DNA of 64,000 nucleotides from Micavibrio aeruginosavorus (GTDB lineage: Bacteria; Pseudomonadota; Alphaproteobacteria; Micavibrionales; Micavibrionaceae). The stretch covers positions 770,342 to 834,341 of the forward strand of contig CP066681.1 in NCBI GenBank assembly GCA_016432265.1, given 5' to 3'. The position numbers were made by a program, and so were the translations under genes. The notes beneath the pieces are model-generated. The model had not been told where the DNA came from. It saw only the letters and a list, made by a program, of their open reading frames with translations, and searched no databases. Positions 42,345-51,264 of the stretch are shown in pieces (positions within the stretch are counted from its first letter, which is position 1; the number at the start of each line of letters is the position of its first letter).

Positions 42345-42977
42345 TTACGCCTTCAGCGTATTCACGGCCTGCTCCGGGTAATGGCTGTTGAACCGTTCGT
42401 CCAGCGCTTCCGGGTTGGTCAGCAGGCGGTAGAATACAGGCCCGAGCAATTGGTCGATCGCCATGTCGGTATCGAGGTCGGCATTGAACAGGCCTTCGGC
42501 TTTGCCCTGCGTCAGGTGGCGGCGCAGATTTTCCACCCGCTCGTTCATGAAGCTTTTGTTGAGCAGGTCGAGGGCTTCGGGTTCGGCCTGCGCTTCGGCG
42601 ATGATGTTGGCGACGATGCGCCCATTCTGGCCTCGCAACTGACGGATCAGCTTTTCAAGCTGTACTTTGAGCGCGTCATCGGCCCCCGGTGTGGTCGGCA
42701 GGATATTCTGCAGGCCGGGCTGGGCGAGGAAGGCTTCCATCACCAGCGCCGCCTTGTGCGGCCACCAGCGGTAAATGGTGGTCTTGCCGACGCCGGCGCG
42801 TTTGGCCACGGCTTCGATTGAAATATCGCGCAAGGGGGTATGCATCAGCATCTTGCGGGTGGCGTCAAGAATGGCTTCGCGGGATTTGTCGGAGCGCGGG
42901 CGCCCGGGGCGTTTTTCCGGATTGCTGCCCGGGTTGCTGTTCGGAACGACACTGATCAGAGCGGCTTCAGCGGCCAT
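42345..42977 (-). CDS. TetR-family transcriptional regulator
   Basis: A 210-residue repressor-type regulator. The N-terminal helix-turn-helix is clear at about residues 30-80 (ILDATRKMLMHTPLRDISIEAVAKRAGVGKTTIYRWWPHK region), and the C-terminal helical part matches the TetR_C domain of AefR-like proteins. A short polar N-terminal extension (PGSNPEKRPGRPRSDKSRE) contacts DNA. Effector and targets are unknown. Confidence 0.9.
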   Translation of the reverse strand: MAAEAALISVVPNSNPGSNPEKRPGRPRSDKSREAILDATRKMLMHTPLRDISIEAVAKRAGVGKTTIYRWWPHKAALVMEAFLAQPGLQNILPTTPGADDALKVQLEKLIRQLRGQNGRIVANIIAEAQAEPEALDLLNKSFMNERVENLRRHLTQGKAEGLFNADLDTDMAIDQLLGPVFYRLLTNPEALDERFNSHYPEQAVNTLKA

Positions 42978-43229
42978 GTTTCACACCTCAAAAAATGGAT
43001 TTCAAATTTACGTATCGCGACTGCGATAAAGTTGTCCACAACGGAACGTGTCGTTTTAGCCCTGCCTTTCCAGAAGATCAAGAAAAAAGCATGACTTATC
43101 CCTCCCGCTTATATTACGAATCGCTTATTCTACATACCATTGTGCGTTCAGACGTGTCCGGCCAAGGTCGGGCATTACTAAAAAGCCGGAAGGCGAGAAG
43201 AACCGGGGAGGTTCAAACAATATGTCTGG

Positions 43230-43432
43230 GTGCGAACGCGGCATAGGGGCTCGTGTGATGTCTTTTGGCATTACCGGGCCTTTTGTGTCTGTAGAGTTCC
43301 ATCAAAACAGGAGGCTGCCCGTCTGGACGCTGGCAGCCCGGCTTTTGCGCACAGCAAAGGCCAGCTCTTAAATCGCGGTCGAAGCATCGGATAAAGGCCA
43401 TGCCGGGGTCATACGATCCCGGCATGGTTTTT
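43230..43432 (+). ncRNA. Candidate structured RNA ending at a terminator
   Basis: Hairpin 1: GGCTGCC at 43313-43319 pairs with GGCAGCC at 43332-43338. Hairpin 2: GGCTTTTGC at 43340-43348 pairs with GCAAAGGCC at 43354-43362 (one G-U). A terminator then ends the transcript at about 43432. I tested it by eye against tmRNA, RNase P RNA, SRP RNA and 6S RNA: it lacks the SRP GGTCAGGTCCGGAAGG motif, the RNase P GAGGAAAGTCC motif and the tmRNA GGATTCGAC start. The 5' end is a guess. Confidence 0.45.
43398..43432 (+). terminator. Strong intrinsic terminator without an upstream protein gene
   Basis: CCATGCCGGG at 43398-43407 pairs perfectly with CCCGGCATGG at 43418-43427 around a 10-base loop, followed by five T. 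Confidence 0.9.
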
Positions 43433-43741
43433 AAAGGTCAGGCCGCAAAATCAGGGATAATGCGTTTCATAAAACCTTCGAACAAGGAAACGGCAAACGC
43501 CGGCAATGTCGTCGACTGCGCAAAACAAAAAGCGAGGCTTGCCGCCCTTGCGCTATGCAGTGCGCCTTTTCAGAACAAGCTGGACAGATAACGCTGTATT
43601 GTTAACTTGCCGAAACACGGAATATGGAACGTGCAAGAGTTTTTTTCCGCATGGTCAACTGGGAAGCAGCCCCAGATGCCTCAATAGAAATCCGGAACAG
43701 ATAAACGGGTTACAAAATTCGCCATTTTAGCTTGCCTGATC

Positions 43742-45187
43742 CTAATATTGCGTTCTGACGAAAGAACGCGGCGCGGGGTCGATCACATTCATGCTGCCGT
43801 TTTTGTATTCTATGATCGCCAGCCCGCGTTCGGCCATGCCGTCCGGACGGAAGCGGAAGATGCCATCGATCCCGGCGAAGCCGTTGGGGTTGGTGATCGA
43901 GGCGCGGTCATAAGCGGGCGCTCCGTAATGGGCCAGACCTGATTTTGCGAGCACCACGGCAAGAGAGGTGGCGTCATAGGCCAGTGTGGAAAGGCGCGGC
44001 GGCGCGGCACCGTAAGAATCGTAGTAACGGCGTTCGAACGCCTTGCGCAATGCCGGGTCGGAGGCCGCGAACCAGGCGCCGTCCATGTTCTTCTGCGCGG
44101 CGAGGGCCGCATCATCCCACAGGCCGGTGCCGATACGGCGCACGGTTCGCGGGTCGAGTTCGTAGAAAGACAGCGAGTCCGCGAGCGAAACGGCTTCGCT
44201 GCCGCCCAAGGGCATGAAGACAGCATCGAACGGGGCCGGCGCCTGTCCGCCTTCCTTGATGATGGCGCTGCGGGCTTCGTAATTGGTGAAGGCGCTGATC
44301 TTCTCCGAGGCGGCGGCGCTGCCGGGCGATGCGCGCAAAATGCTGGCCGGGGCCAGCCCGCTGCGAGAGGCGTGAACGTTCCACGCCGAGACTACCACAT
44401 TTCCGTACTCGGTTTCAGGGGCGATGATGGCCACGCGGTTCAGGCGCTGGGCAGCGACATATTGCACGATCCGTTCGACTTGCGTGAAGGGCAGGAAGCC
44501 CATGACGAAGGTATTGCCCTGCGCGAGCGTCCAGTCGGTTGAGAAGCTGATGACGTTGATATTGGCCTGCTGGGCTATAGGGGCTGCGGCCCGCGCCTCG
44601 CCTGCGAAAACGGGCCCAAGGATCAGTTGCGCGCCATCGGCCAGCGCCAGTTGCGCCGCCGTGCGCGCCCCCTCGGGCGTGCCTTTGGTATCCTGCGGCA
44701 TCAGTTCGATCCTGTCGTATTCCATATCGAAGAGCGCCAGTTGCGCCGCCTGCAGCATCGCCTGACCGAGGTTGGCATTTTTGCCGCTCAAGGGCACGAG
44801 CAGGGCCACCTTGACGGCGGCTTGCGGGGCGCTTTGGGGCAGGGCAGGTGCGGCGGCTGTTTGCGGCGCGGTGTCGTAGCCAGCCACCGGGTAGGTTTCA
44901 ACCGCTTCGGTGTCGTAGCCTGCCGGGGCGGGCGCGACCGCCATCTGGCTATCGTAGGTTTGAGGCATCGCCGGGGTATCTTCGAGCTTGACCCCGTGCG
45001 GGGCGGCGATGATTTCCCGGGTCAGCGCTTCCCGGGTCAGCGGGCTGGGCTCGGCGCTGGCGTTGCTGGCGGCGGGCTGGCTGCGGTTCCATGGGTTCTG
45101 GCCGTTGCCGACGCAGGCATTTAGGGAAATTGCCAGAGACACCAGCAGGAACAAGGACAATAGGCGGGAAAGGATTTTTTTCATCAT
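43742..45187 (-). CDS. LpoA-like penicillin-binding-protein activator lipoprotein
   Basis: A 481-residue lipoprotein (lipobox LNAC at about residue 25). After a proline/alanine-rich stretch, residues about 125-480 are a type-1 periplasmic-binding fold (VKVALLVPLSGKNANLGQAM, LILGPVFAGEARAAAPIAQQ, YDATSLAVVLAKSG). LpoA is the outer-membrane activator of PBP1A in E. coli, next to rsmI and yraN there too; here the gene is divergent from rsmI. I infer the same type of role. A second in-frame ATG (45184) is an equally good start. Confidence 0.82.
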   Translation of the reverse strand: MMKKILSRLLSLFLLVSLAISLNACVGNGQNPWNRSQPAASNASAEPSPLTREALTREIIAAPHGVKLEDTPAMPQTYDSQMAVAPAPAGYDTEAVETYPVAGYDTAPQTAAAPALPQSAPQAAVKVALLVPLSGKNANLGQAMLQAAQLALFDMEYDRIELMPQDTKGTPEGARTAAQLALADGAQLILGPVFAGEARAAAPIAQQANINVISFSTDWTLAQGNTFVMGFLPFTQVERIVQYVAAQRLNRVAIIAPETEYGNVVVSAWNVHASRSGLAPASILRASPGSAAASEKISAFTNYEARSAIIKEGGQAPAPFDAVFMPLGGSEAVSLADSLSFYELDPRTVRRIGTGLWDDAALAAQKNMDGAWFAASDPALRKAFERRYYDSYGAAPPRLSTLAYDATSLAVVLAKSGLAHYGAPAYDRASITNPNGFAGIDGIFRFRPDGMAERGLAIIEYKNGSMNVIDPAPRSFVRTQY

Positions 45188-45225
45188 GCCTTGTTAGTTA
45201 GCATAAGTGGCTTTATGCAGGAAGG

Positions 45226-46080
45226 ATGAAAACGCTCGCTTCCGTCCCCCTGTCCCCGGGGTTGTATCTGGTGTCCACGCCGATCGGCAATCTGCGTGAC
45301 ATAACGCTGCGCGCGCTTGAAGTACTGGCCGCGGTCGATGCTATCGCCTGCGAGGACACGCGCATGACCGGAAAGCTGCTGGAGGCGCACGGCATCAAGG
45401 CGCCGCGCCTGATTGTCTATAACGATCACAGCGCCGACCGCGAACGTACGGGCATTCTCGATATGCTGGCGCAGGGCAAGCGCGTGGCGCTGGTCAGCGA
45501 TGCGGGCACGCCGTTGATTTCCGATCCGGGGTACAAGCTGGTGCGCGACGCGCAGGATCTGGGGTTGAACGTTACATCTCTACCGGGAGCGAATGCGCTG
45601 TTAACCGCCCTTCAGCTCTCGGCGTTGCCGACCGACAGATTCTCCTTCCTTGGGTTTCTGCCCGCAAAGGAGAAAGCGCGTCAGGACGTTTTGAAGGAAT
45701 GGCGCGACGTACCGGGAACGCTGGTGGCTTATGAAACCGGGCCGCGCCTGATCGACTCGCTTTCCGACATGACCCGGGTGCTGGGGCCGGATCGCCCGGC
45801 GGCGGTGACGCGCGAGTTGACCAAGATGTACGAGGAAGTGCGGCGCGATACGCTGGCCAATCTGGCGGCTTATTATGCGCAGGAGGGCGAACCCCGGGGC
45901 GAGATCGTCATCGTCATCGGCCCCGGTGAGAAGAAAACTTTCACGGAAGAGGATATACAGTCCCGGCTGCGGGAATTGCTGGCCGATCTTTCGGTGCGCG
46001 ATGCCGCCGCGCAAGTGGCCGATGAAACGGGGATCGCCAGGAAAGAGGCCTATGATCTGGCGCTGCGGCTGAAAGATTAA
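45226..46080 (+). CDS. rsmI: 16S rRNA (cytidine1402-2'-O)-methyltransferase
   Basis: A 284-residue SAM-dependent methyltransferase of the tetrapyrrole-methylase fold. GLYLVSTPIGNLRDITLRAL at the start, CEDTRMTGKLL, VALVSDAGTPLISDPG and ALPTDRFSFLGFLP are RsmI hallmarks. It methylates the ribose of C1402 in 16S rRNA. It is divergent from the LpoA-like gene 38 bases away and precedes the next gene by 82 bases. Confidence 0.95.
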   Translation: MKTLASVPLSPGLYLVSTPIGNLRDITLRALEVLAAVDAIACEDTRMTGKLLEAHGIKAPRLIVYNDHSADRERTGILDMLAQGKRVALVSDAGTPLISDPGYKLVRDAQDLGLNVTSLPGANALLTALQLSALPTDRFSFLGFLPAKEKARQDVLKEWRDVPGTLVAYETGPRLIDSLSDMTRVLGPDRPAAVTRELTKMYEEVRRDTLANLAAYYAQEGEPRGEIVIVIGPGEKKTFTEEDIQSRLRELLADLSVRDAAAQVADETGIARKEAYDLALRLKD

Positions 46081-46162
46081 ATTACCATAATATTGATTTC
46101 TACCCTGAAATCGGGTAGTCTAGGCGCGTTTTTCAAAGGGCGCACAGGCTGGGGCGGGCCGT

Positions 46163-46849
46163 ATGAACCAGACCGATTGGGATATTCAGGCGATTTTCGA
46201 GCAGGGCGCACAGGCGCTGGCGGCGGTTTTTCGCCCGGGCCGGGTGCTGCATCTCGGGATCGACTGGCAGACGCTTTACTGCGATCCGAATTTTGTCGCC
46301 AGCCAGTGCGGCGACCTGAAACGCACGCAGAAAATCCTCACGACGCTGGCGCGCATGGAAAAAACGATCGCCGAACTGCGCCCGGTGCTGCCGACATGCT
46401 GGATTCACCATGACATACCGATGCACAGGAGCTTGCTGCTGGATGAACGGATCCTCGAAGGAATGGACGCAGGGCAGACACAAAGCAAGCTGGATGAACT
46501 GCGCGCCGAAGCGAATGCGATCTGCGCCGATGTGCGGCCCGGCGACCGTTGTTTTGCCAAGCTGGGTTACGATTCCTATCAAAGCCCGGATTTGCAGGCG
46601 TATCTTGCACGATCAGAGGCAACCGTGCATCTGTTGAGCGGGCTGGTGCGCAACGACTGTATCCGTAAAAGCGAGAAGGGTGGTGCAGCCCGCGGGTATA
46701 ACATGTTCGTGATCGAGGATCTGACGGTGAACGACTACGAATACACCAGCGAATTCTATCTGGGCCTTTATCGCGAGGCGCAGCGCCGCGGCACTCATGC
46801 TGTGCGTGCGGCTGACGTGCGCAGCATCGCCGCGCAATATCTGCCATGA
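46163..46849 (+). CDS. Isochorismatase-like cysteine hydrolase
   Basis: A 228-residue protein with the isochorismatase-like hydrolase pattern: an early acidic residue in LHLGIDWQTLY, the lysine in FAKLGYDSYQSPDLQAYL, and the cysteine in SGLVRNDCIRKSEKGGAARGYNMFVIEDLT. These would be the Asp-Lys-Cys triad of the family. Substrates in the family include isochorismate, nicotinamide and ureido acids; none is indicated. It sits between rsmI and yraN and overlaps yraN by 4 bases (ATGA), so it is translated with it. Confidence 0.6.
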   Translation: MNQTDWDIQAIFEQGAQALAAVFRPGRVLHLGIDWQTLYCDPNFVASQCGDLKRTQKILTTLARMEKTIAELRPVLPTCWIHHDIPMHRSLLLDERILEGMDAGQTQSKLDELRAEANAICADVRPGDRCFAKLGYDSYQSPDLQAYLARSEATVHLLSGLVRNDCIRKSEKGGAARGYNMFVIEDLTVNDYEYTSEFYLGLYREAQRRGTHAVRAADVRSIAAQYLP

Positions 46850-47205
46850 GCCGGAAACAGACCTATCGTGACGGTTTGCGCGCTGAGGCGATATCCGTTT
46901 TTCTACTGCGCCTCAAAGGGTATCGCATTCTGGCGCGACGTTATAAAACCCCTGTCGGCGAGATCGATATCATCGCGCGGCGCGGGTGTGTGCTGGCCTT
47001 CATCGAGGTCAAAAGCCGCGCAACGCTGGCTGAGGCTTTATCCTGCCTGACGCCCGCGATGCAGGGCCGTATTATCAATGCAGCGCGCCATTTTATCGCC
47101 GCATATCCCGATTACGGTGATTATGACATGCGTTTCGATCTGATGGCGCTGGGACGGGGTTTTACCGTCCGCCATCTGGACAACGCATGGCAGACGCATA
47201 CATAA
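46846..47205 (+). CDS. yraN: YraN family (UPF0102) nuclease-like protein
   Basis: A 119-residue protein of the UPF0102 family. RDGLRAEAISVFLLRLKGYRIL, VGEIDIIARR and LAFIEVKSR give the restriction-endonuclease-like core (E-x..D-x..E-x-K). No defined role is known, though the fold suggests Holliday-junction or DNA-end binding. It is commonly found beside rsmI. It overlaps the previous gene. Confidence 0.9.
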   Translation: MSRKQTYRDGLRAEAISVFLLRLKGYRILARRYKTPVGEIDIIARRGCVLAFIEVKSRATLAEALSCLTPAMQGRIINAARHFIAAYPDYGDYDMRFDLMALGRGFTVRHLDNAWQTHT

Positions 47206-47248
47206 TGGATTTTGTAGTCCCACCCACCGTTACCCGGTTGATGCCATC

Positions 47249-47878
47249 ATGAATATCAAGACGTTTATCCTTGCCGCTTTCCTGTTGCTGTCCGCCTCCC
47301 AGCTTTCCGCGTGCAGCGCGGTCGGCATGGCGGCGGGCGCCGGGGCGGCGGTGGGGATTGCCTCGCAGCAGGAAGGCGGGATCAGCGCCGCGGCCAGCGA
47401 CGTGCGCATCAAGGCGATGATCGCCGATAAATGGTTCAAGTATAAGGTCGATACTTTCTCCAAGCTCAGCACTACGGTCGATCAGGGCCGCGTTTTGATT
47501 ACCGGCGTGGTGCAGAGCCCCGATGACCGCGTCGAGGCAGTGCGCCTGGCGTGGCAGGTTGACGGGGTCAAACAGGTGATCAATGAAATCCGCGTTGCGG
47601 ACAGCGAGGGCGTTCCGGGATTCGTCCGTGACACATGGATAACGACCCGTCTGCGCACGGCCCTTACGTTCGATAAGGAAGTGGCGGCGATCAATTACAC
47701 CATCGATACGGTGCAGGGTACTGTCTATTTGATGGGAGTGGCGCGCAATCAGGCCGAACTTGACAGGGTGATTGAAACCGCGCGCGGCATATCGAATGTG
47801 AAGCAGGTTATCAGCTATGTGAAGCCGTTGGGCGAACCGGTGCAAGGCCAGGAAGGCCAGCCATGGTTGCAGCCCTAG
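47249..47878 (+). CDS. Dual BON-domain lipoprotein
   Basis: A 209-residue lipoprotein (lipobox LSAC near residue 22) with two BON domains at about residues 50-115 (IKAMIADKWFKYKVDTFSKL, GRVLITGVVQSPDDRVEAVR) and 125-195 (TWITTRLRTALTFDK, GTVYLMGVARNQAELDRVIETARG). It corresponds to DolP (YraP), which stabilises the outer membrane and often neighbours yraN in E. coli. The region order here (lpoA-like, rsmI, yraN, this gene) repeats that cluster. Confidence 0.88.
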   Translation: MNIKTFILAAFLLLSASQLSACSAVGMAAGAGAAVGIASQQEGGISAAASDVRIKAMIADKWFKYKVDTFSKLSTTVDQGRVLITGVVQSPDDRVEAVRLAWQVDGVKQVINEIRVADSEGVPGFVRDTWITTRLRTALTFDKEVAAINYTIDTVQGTVYLMGVARNQAELDRVIETARGISNVKQVISYVKPLGEPVQGQEGQPWLQP

Positions 47879-48714
47879 AACCGGTTTTCGCTCGTTTGCG
47901 GGAAATCGGCGCGGGTGAAGACTCCGCGATTGACCTCGGCAAGACGGCTTTGCTGCTTTCGGAGCTGGCGCATCCCGGCATCGTGTCCGAGCGCTATATG
48001 GCGCATATCCGCAAGCTGGGCGCGGATGTCGGCCATCGTTACCAAAGCCTGCTGACCTCGGGCGCGGAGGATAACGCCGAAACGCAGTTGGCCGCGCTCA
48101 AGCATATTCTGGCCGACCAGTATGGCTATCACGGCGATGAAGTGCGGTACGACGATATCCGCAACGCGGATCTTATCGATGTGATCGAGCGGCGCAAGGG
48201 CATGCCGATCACACTGGCCATCCTTTATATTCTGGCCGCGCAGGCGCAGGGGTGGAATGTGGCGGGACTGAATATCCCCGGTCATTTCGTCGTGCGGCTG
48301 GAAAAAGACGGCCAGCGTTTGATTTTCGACCCGTTCCAGCGGTGCGTCTTGCTGAATGCGCCTGAACTGCGGCAACTGATCAAGAAGACAGTGGGCGAGC
48401 ATGCCGAGCTTTCGGCCAGCTATTTCGAACCTGTGGGGCCGCGGCAAATTCTGATCCGCTTGCAAAACAATATCAAAACCCGGCTGATTGAAGGCGAGGA
48501 TTATGAGCGCGCGCTGCTGGTCGTTGAATCGATGCGGGCAATCGATCCGCACGAATACAGGCTACTGCTGGACGAGGGGGTGCTGTGCGCCCGCACCGGC
48601 AAGGCGCAGGCGGCGATGCTGGCGCTCGAAGAATATATCAAGCAGGCCCCCGACCAGCGCGATCGCCAGGAGGCGGCGATCCTGCTGCAGCATATTCGCA
48701 GCTCCTTGCATTAG
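47863..48714 (+). CDS. SirB1-family protein
   Basis: A 283-residue cytoplasmic protein with an N-terminal transglutaminase-like SirB1 domain (DVIERRKGMPITLAILYILA, GLNIPGHFVVRLEKDGQRLIFDPF) and a C-terminal tetratricopeptide-like tail (DYERALLVVESMRAIDP, AMLALEEYIKQAPDQRDRQE). The biochemical role is not known. ATG 47863 overlaps the BON gene by 16 bases, so translation is probably coupled. Confidence 0.85.
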   Translation: MVAALEPVFARLREIGAGEDSAIDLGKTALLLSELAHPGIVSERYMAHIRKLGADVGHRYQSLLTSGAEDNAETQLAALKHILADQYGYHGDEVRYDDIRNADLIDVIERRKGMPITLAILYILAAQAQGWNVAGLNIPGHFVVRLEKDGQRLIFDPFQRCVLLNAPELRQLIKKTVGEHAELSASYFEPVGPRQILIRLQNNIKTRLIEGEDYERALLVVESMRAIDPHEYRLLLDEGVLCARTGKAQAAMLALEEYIKQAPDQRDRQEAAILLQHIRSSLH

Positions 48715-48950
48715 GGTCGGAAACCTGCCCCAAAAACACCTTATTTTCGTCTTGGCTGCGCCTTGCCAGTTGCTCAAAATCTACCGCAGATTCTGGTGGG
48801 TAGAGGGTGAAAAAGGGATTGACGCCTCTTGTTTAGCCAGGCTTGCCGGACTAAAACTAGTTAACTAAAGGATTCGGGTGTTCAAAGCGCCATTTCCGGC
48901 GCCCTCCCCGTCGTGATTGTTTAAAATTAAGGATTCAAGGAGAATACCCC

Positions 48951-49475
48951 ATGTTGTTCATACGCGGTTTGCTGATGATGGCCGTTGTTGTTTCCCTCGG
49001 TGCCTGCTCGACCAAGGATAAGGATGCCGATTCAGTACAGGTTACGGATGGCGGCATGGCCGCTGGCCCGCTCGATGGCACGGAAACCTATGGCACCGCC
49101 GGCGCCGACGGGGTCGTTCCCGGTACGCAGCAGGATCTGGTTGTGAACGTGGGTGATCGTGTCTTCTTCGGTTATGATCGTTATGACGTCAGCCCGGAAG
49201 GTCAGCGCGTTCTTGAAATGCAGGCCGAGTGGCTGAAGCGTTACCCCAACAACAACGTGACCATCAAAGGCCACTGTGACGAGCGCGGAACCCGTGAATA
49301 CAACTTGGCTCTGGGTGAGCGCCGCGCCAGCGCGATTAAAAACTACCTGGTGGCTCTGGGCATCCCGGCGACTCGCATCAATACCATAAGCTATGGCAAA
49401 GAGCAGCCGGCTGTCATGGGTTCGAACGAAGACGCCTGGGCGCAAAACCGCCGCGGTGTAACCGAAGTTGATTAA
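48951..49475 (+). CDS. pal: Peptidoglycan-associated lipoprotein
   Basis: A 174-residue lipoprotein: lipobox LGAC, a spacer rich in D and G, then the OmpA-like domain (VFFGYDRYDVSPEGQRVLEM, IKGHCDERGTREYNLALGERRA) that binds diaminopimelate of peptidoglycan. With Tol proteins it keeps the outer membrane attached during division. AAGGAG precedes the ATG. The tolQRAB genes that usually come before it are not here. Confidence 0.95.
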   Translation: MLFIRGLLMMAVVVSLGACSTKDKDADSVQVTDGGMAAGPLDGTETYGTAGADGVVPGTQQDLVVNVGDRVFFGYDRYDVSPEGQRVLEMQAEWLKRYPNNNVTIKGHCDERGTREYNLALGERRASAIKNYLVALGIPATRINTISYGKEQPAVMGSNEDAWAQNRRGVTEVD

Positions 49476-49488
49476 AACGGATTTGAAT

Positions 49489-50490
49489 ATGAACCATGGT
49501 TCGGCATTCGGGGCACGGAAGTTTTACCTTCCGTGCCTTGCGGCTTTTCTCGGAATGGGGCTTTTCTGTGTCACGCCATCGGCGCAGGCGCAGTCCGGCG
49601 ATATGCAGACGCGCCTCAACAGGCTGGAGAATGAAATCGAAACGCTGAGCCGGGCTTTGTTCAAAGGTGAGGAACCGCCGCCGGGGGCGTTTTCATCGCC
49701 GTCCGACGATGCCGCGCGCGCAGCGCTTGAAGTCCGTATCAACCAACTGGAAACCGAGTTGCGCGCCTTGACCGGGCAAGTCGAGCAGCAGGCCTATGAA
49801 TTGCGTTTGCTGAAAGAGCAGGTCGAAGCGCAAAAAATATCTCCCTCTCATCAGGGGATGACGCAGATGGGACGCCCGATGGGCGAGAACCCCTTGAGTT
49901 CTGGGTTGTATGGCGATACGCCCGTATCCAGCCCGGCGATGTCCGCGGGCGCGGAACCGGCGATGGGGGGGCCGCGCTATGAGCAGATGATCCCGCCGCA
50001 ACCGTCGTCCGCGCAGACCGCCGCGCCTTACACGACGGGTGGCGGTGGCCATCTGGGCACCTTGCCGCAAGAGGCTTCCGGCCAATATACGCCGCCTGCA
50101 ACCAGCGATCCGACGGCTGTTTACGAACAGGCTTTTTCGCTGGTGCGTGATGGATCTTATGGCCAGGCCGAAGCTGCCCTGAGCGATTTCCTGACCCGTT
50201 TCCCCGACCATAGCCTGGCGCCGAACGCGCGCTACTGGCTGGGGGAAACCTACTATGTGCGCAAGGATTATGAACAGGCTACCCGTGTTTTCGCCGAGGC
50301 CTATCAGCAAGCCCCTAAAGGCCCCAAAGGGCCGGATAACCTGTTGAAACTGGGATTATCGCTGGCCGGGATGGGGAAAACGCAGGATGCGTGTGTGGCG
50401 CTCAATCAATTGAAACTTGAATATGGCGGTACTGCCAATCCGGTTATAGACCGCGCCAACCGTGAGATGACGACCATCGGCTGCCCCTAG
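49489..50490 (+). CDS. cpoB: Cell-division coordinator CpoB/YbgF
   Basis: A 333-residue periplasmic protein. Signal peptide ends near AQAQ; then a coiled coil (MQTRLNRLENEIETLSRALF, INQLETELRALTGQVEQQAY), a variable linker, and TPR repeats from about residue 210 (YEQAFSLVRDGSYGQAEAALS, NARYWLGETYYVRKDYEQAT). It links Tol-Pal with PBP1B activity. ATG 49489 is used because an upstream in-frame start is ATT. It follows pal by 13 bases. Confidence 0.92.
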   Translation: MNHGSAFGARKFYLPCLAAFLGMGLFCVTPSAQAQSGDMQTRLNRLENEIETLSRALFKGEEPPPGAFSSPSDDAARAALEVRINQLETELRALTGQVEQQAYELRLLKEQVEAQKISPSHQGMTQMGRPMGENPLSSGLYGDTPVSSPAMSAGAEPAMGGPRYEQMIPPQPSSAQTAAPYTTGGGGHLGTLPQEASGQYTPPATSDPTAVYEQAFSLVRDGSYGQAEAALSDFLTRFPDHSLAPNARYWLGETYYVRKDYEQATRVFAEAYQQAPKGPKGPDNLLKLGLSLAGMGKTQDACVALNQLKLEYGGTANPVIDRANREMTTIGCP

Positions 50491-50622
50491 GCCGGGCGAT
50501 CCCCCGCTTACAATGATTATGAAAATTTGATTTTTCCATCGGTATATGGTAGGGTTTAACGCATTCATAGCAACGAAAGAGCGGCTGCAAGACGCGAAAT
50601 AAGGTCGCCGGGGTGTAAAAAA

Positions 50623-51216
50623 ATGGCGGGTAACGATATCATAGCAAACCGTGGCCAGCAGGTGCCGGAGTTCAGCGAGTACCTGACCTACGGCGCCAAC
50701 CACATCAGCAATTTCTTTAACTGGGCCGCCGATGCCGCCGGGCAGGTCGTCCAGTTTACTTCACCCATGGCGGCAGCAGGGTGGGCGGCTTTTGGCACGG
50801 CGGTCATGACCTATGCGCTGATGCGTGTACGGACGCATTCAGGAGCCAGCCGCAACGAAGCTTTGACAAGCAAGCTATTCAACACTCACCGGGGCACCTT
50901 CACGCATTCGATTGCCTGTATGGCGATGCTGGCCTCTACGGTCTTTGCCACGTCGATGACGGCCTACAACTATGTCGGCTACGAGATGCAGGGCAGCGTG
51001 CCCCCGGGCAATTATCACGGGCAGCAGATTACGGTCGAGCGTTCGAAGGCCGCCGGCAATCCGCGGGCTATCGTTGAACAGCGCCGTTTTCATGAAGCCC
51101 GGCCCGCAAGAAAGCGTGAACTGGTTGATCCCTTTGCCGACTATCCGGCGCAGCCGGCGCGTCAGGCGGATAGCCGGAACGTCAAGGCCGATCCATTTAA
51201 AAGCCAGCCGCAATAA
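50623..51216 (+). CDS. Hypothetical two-span membrane protein
   Basis: I do not recognise the family. A 197-residue protein with hydrophobic segments at about residues 48-65 (SPMAAAGWAAFGTAVMTYAL) and 95-115 (SIACMAMLASTVFATSMTAY), and a basic, disordered C-terminal tail (VEQRRFHEARPARKREL). It is between cpoB and tilS, away from the usual alphaproteobacterial order. Role unknown. Confidence 0.6.
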   Translation: MAGNDIIANRGQQVPEFSEYLTYGANHISNFFNWAADAAGQVVQFTSPMAAAGWAAFGTAVMTYALMRVRTHSGASRNEALTSKLFNTHRGTFTHSIACMAMLASTVFATSMTAYNYVGYEMQGSVPPGNYHGQQITVERSKAAGNPRAIVEQRRFHEARPARKRELVDPFADYPAQPARQADSRNVKADPFKSQPQ

Positions 51217-51264
51217 TTTCATATATTTTTGTCATGCGCCCGCAAACCGGGCTATAACAGTGCC

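Larger units (their letters stand above)
42978..43741. other. Protein-free region, 760 bases
   Basis: Several short open frames exist on both strands, but none has a sensible ribosome-binding site, domain or codon pattern. The region contains two stable hairpins and a strong intrinsic terminator on the plus strand (see 43398-43432), so an RNA gene is more likely than a protein gene. From 43433 to 43741 I see nothing further. Confidence 0.7.

Noticed and set aside
42995-43246. 83-codon open frame in the gap after the TetR gene
   Set aside because: No ribosome-binding site, no domain and mixed codon use; the region looks like RNA-coding or regulatory DNA.
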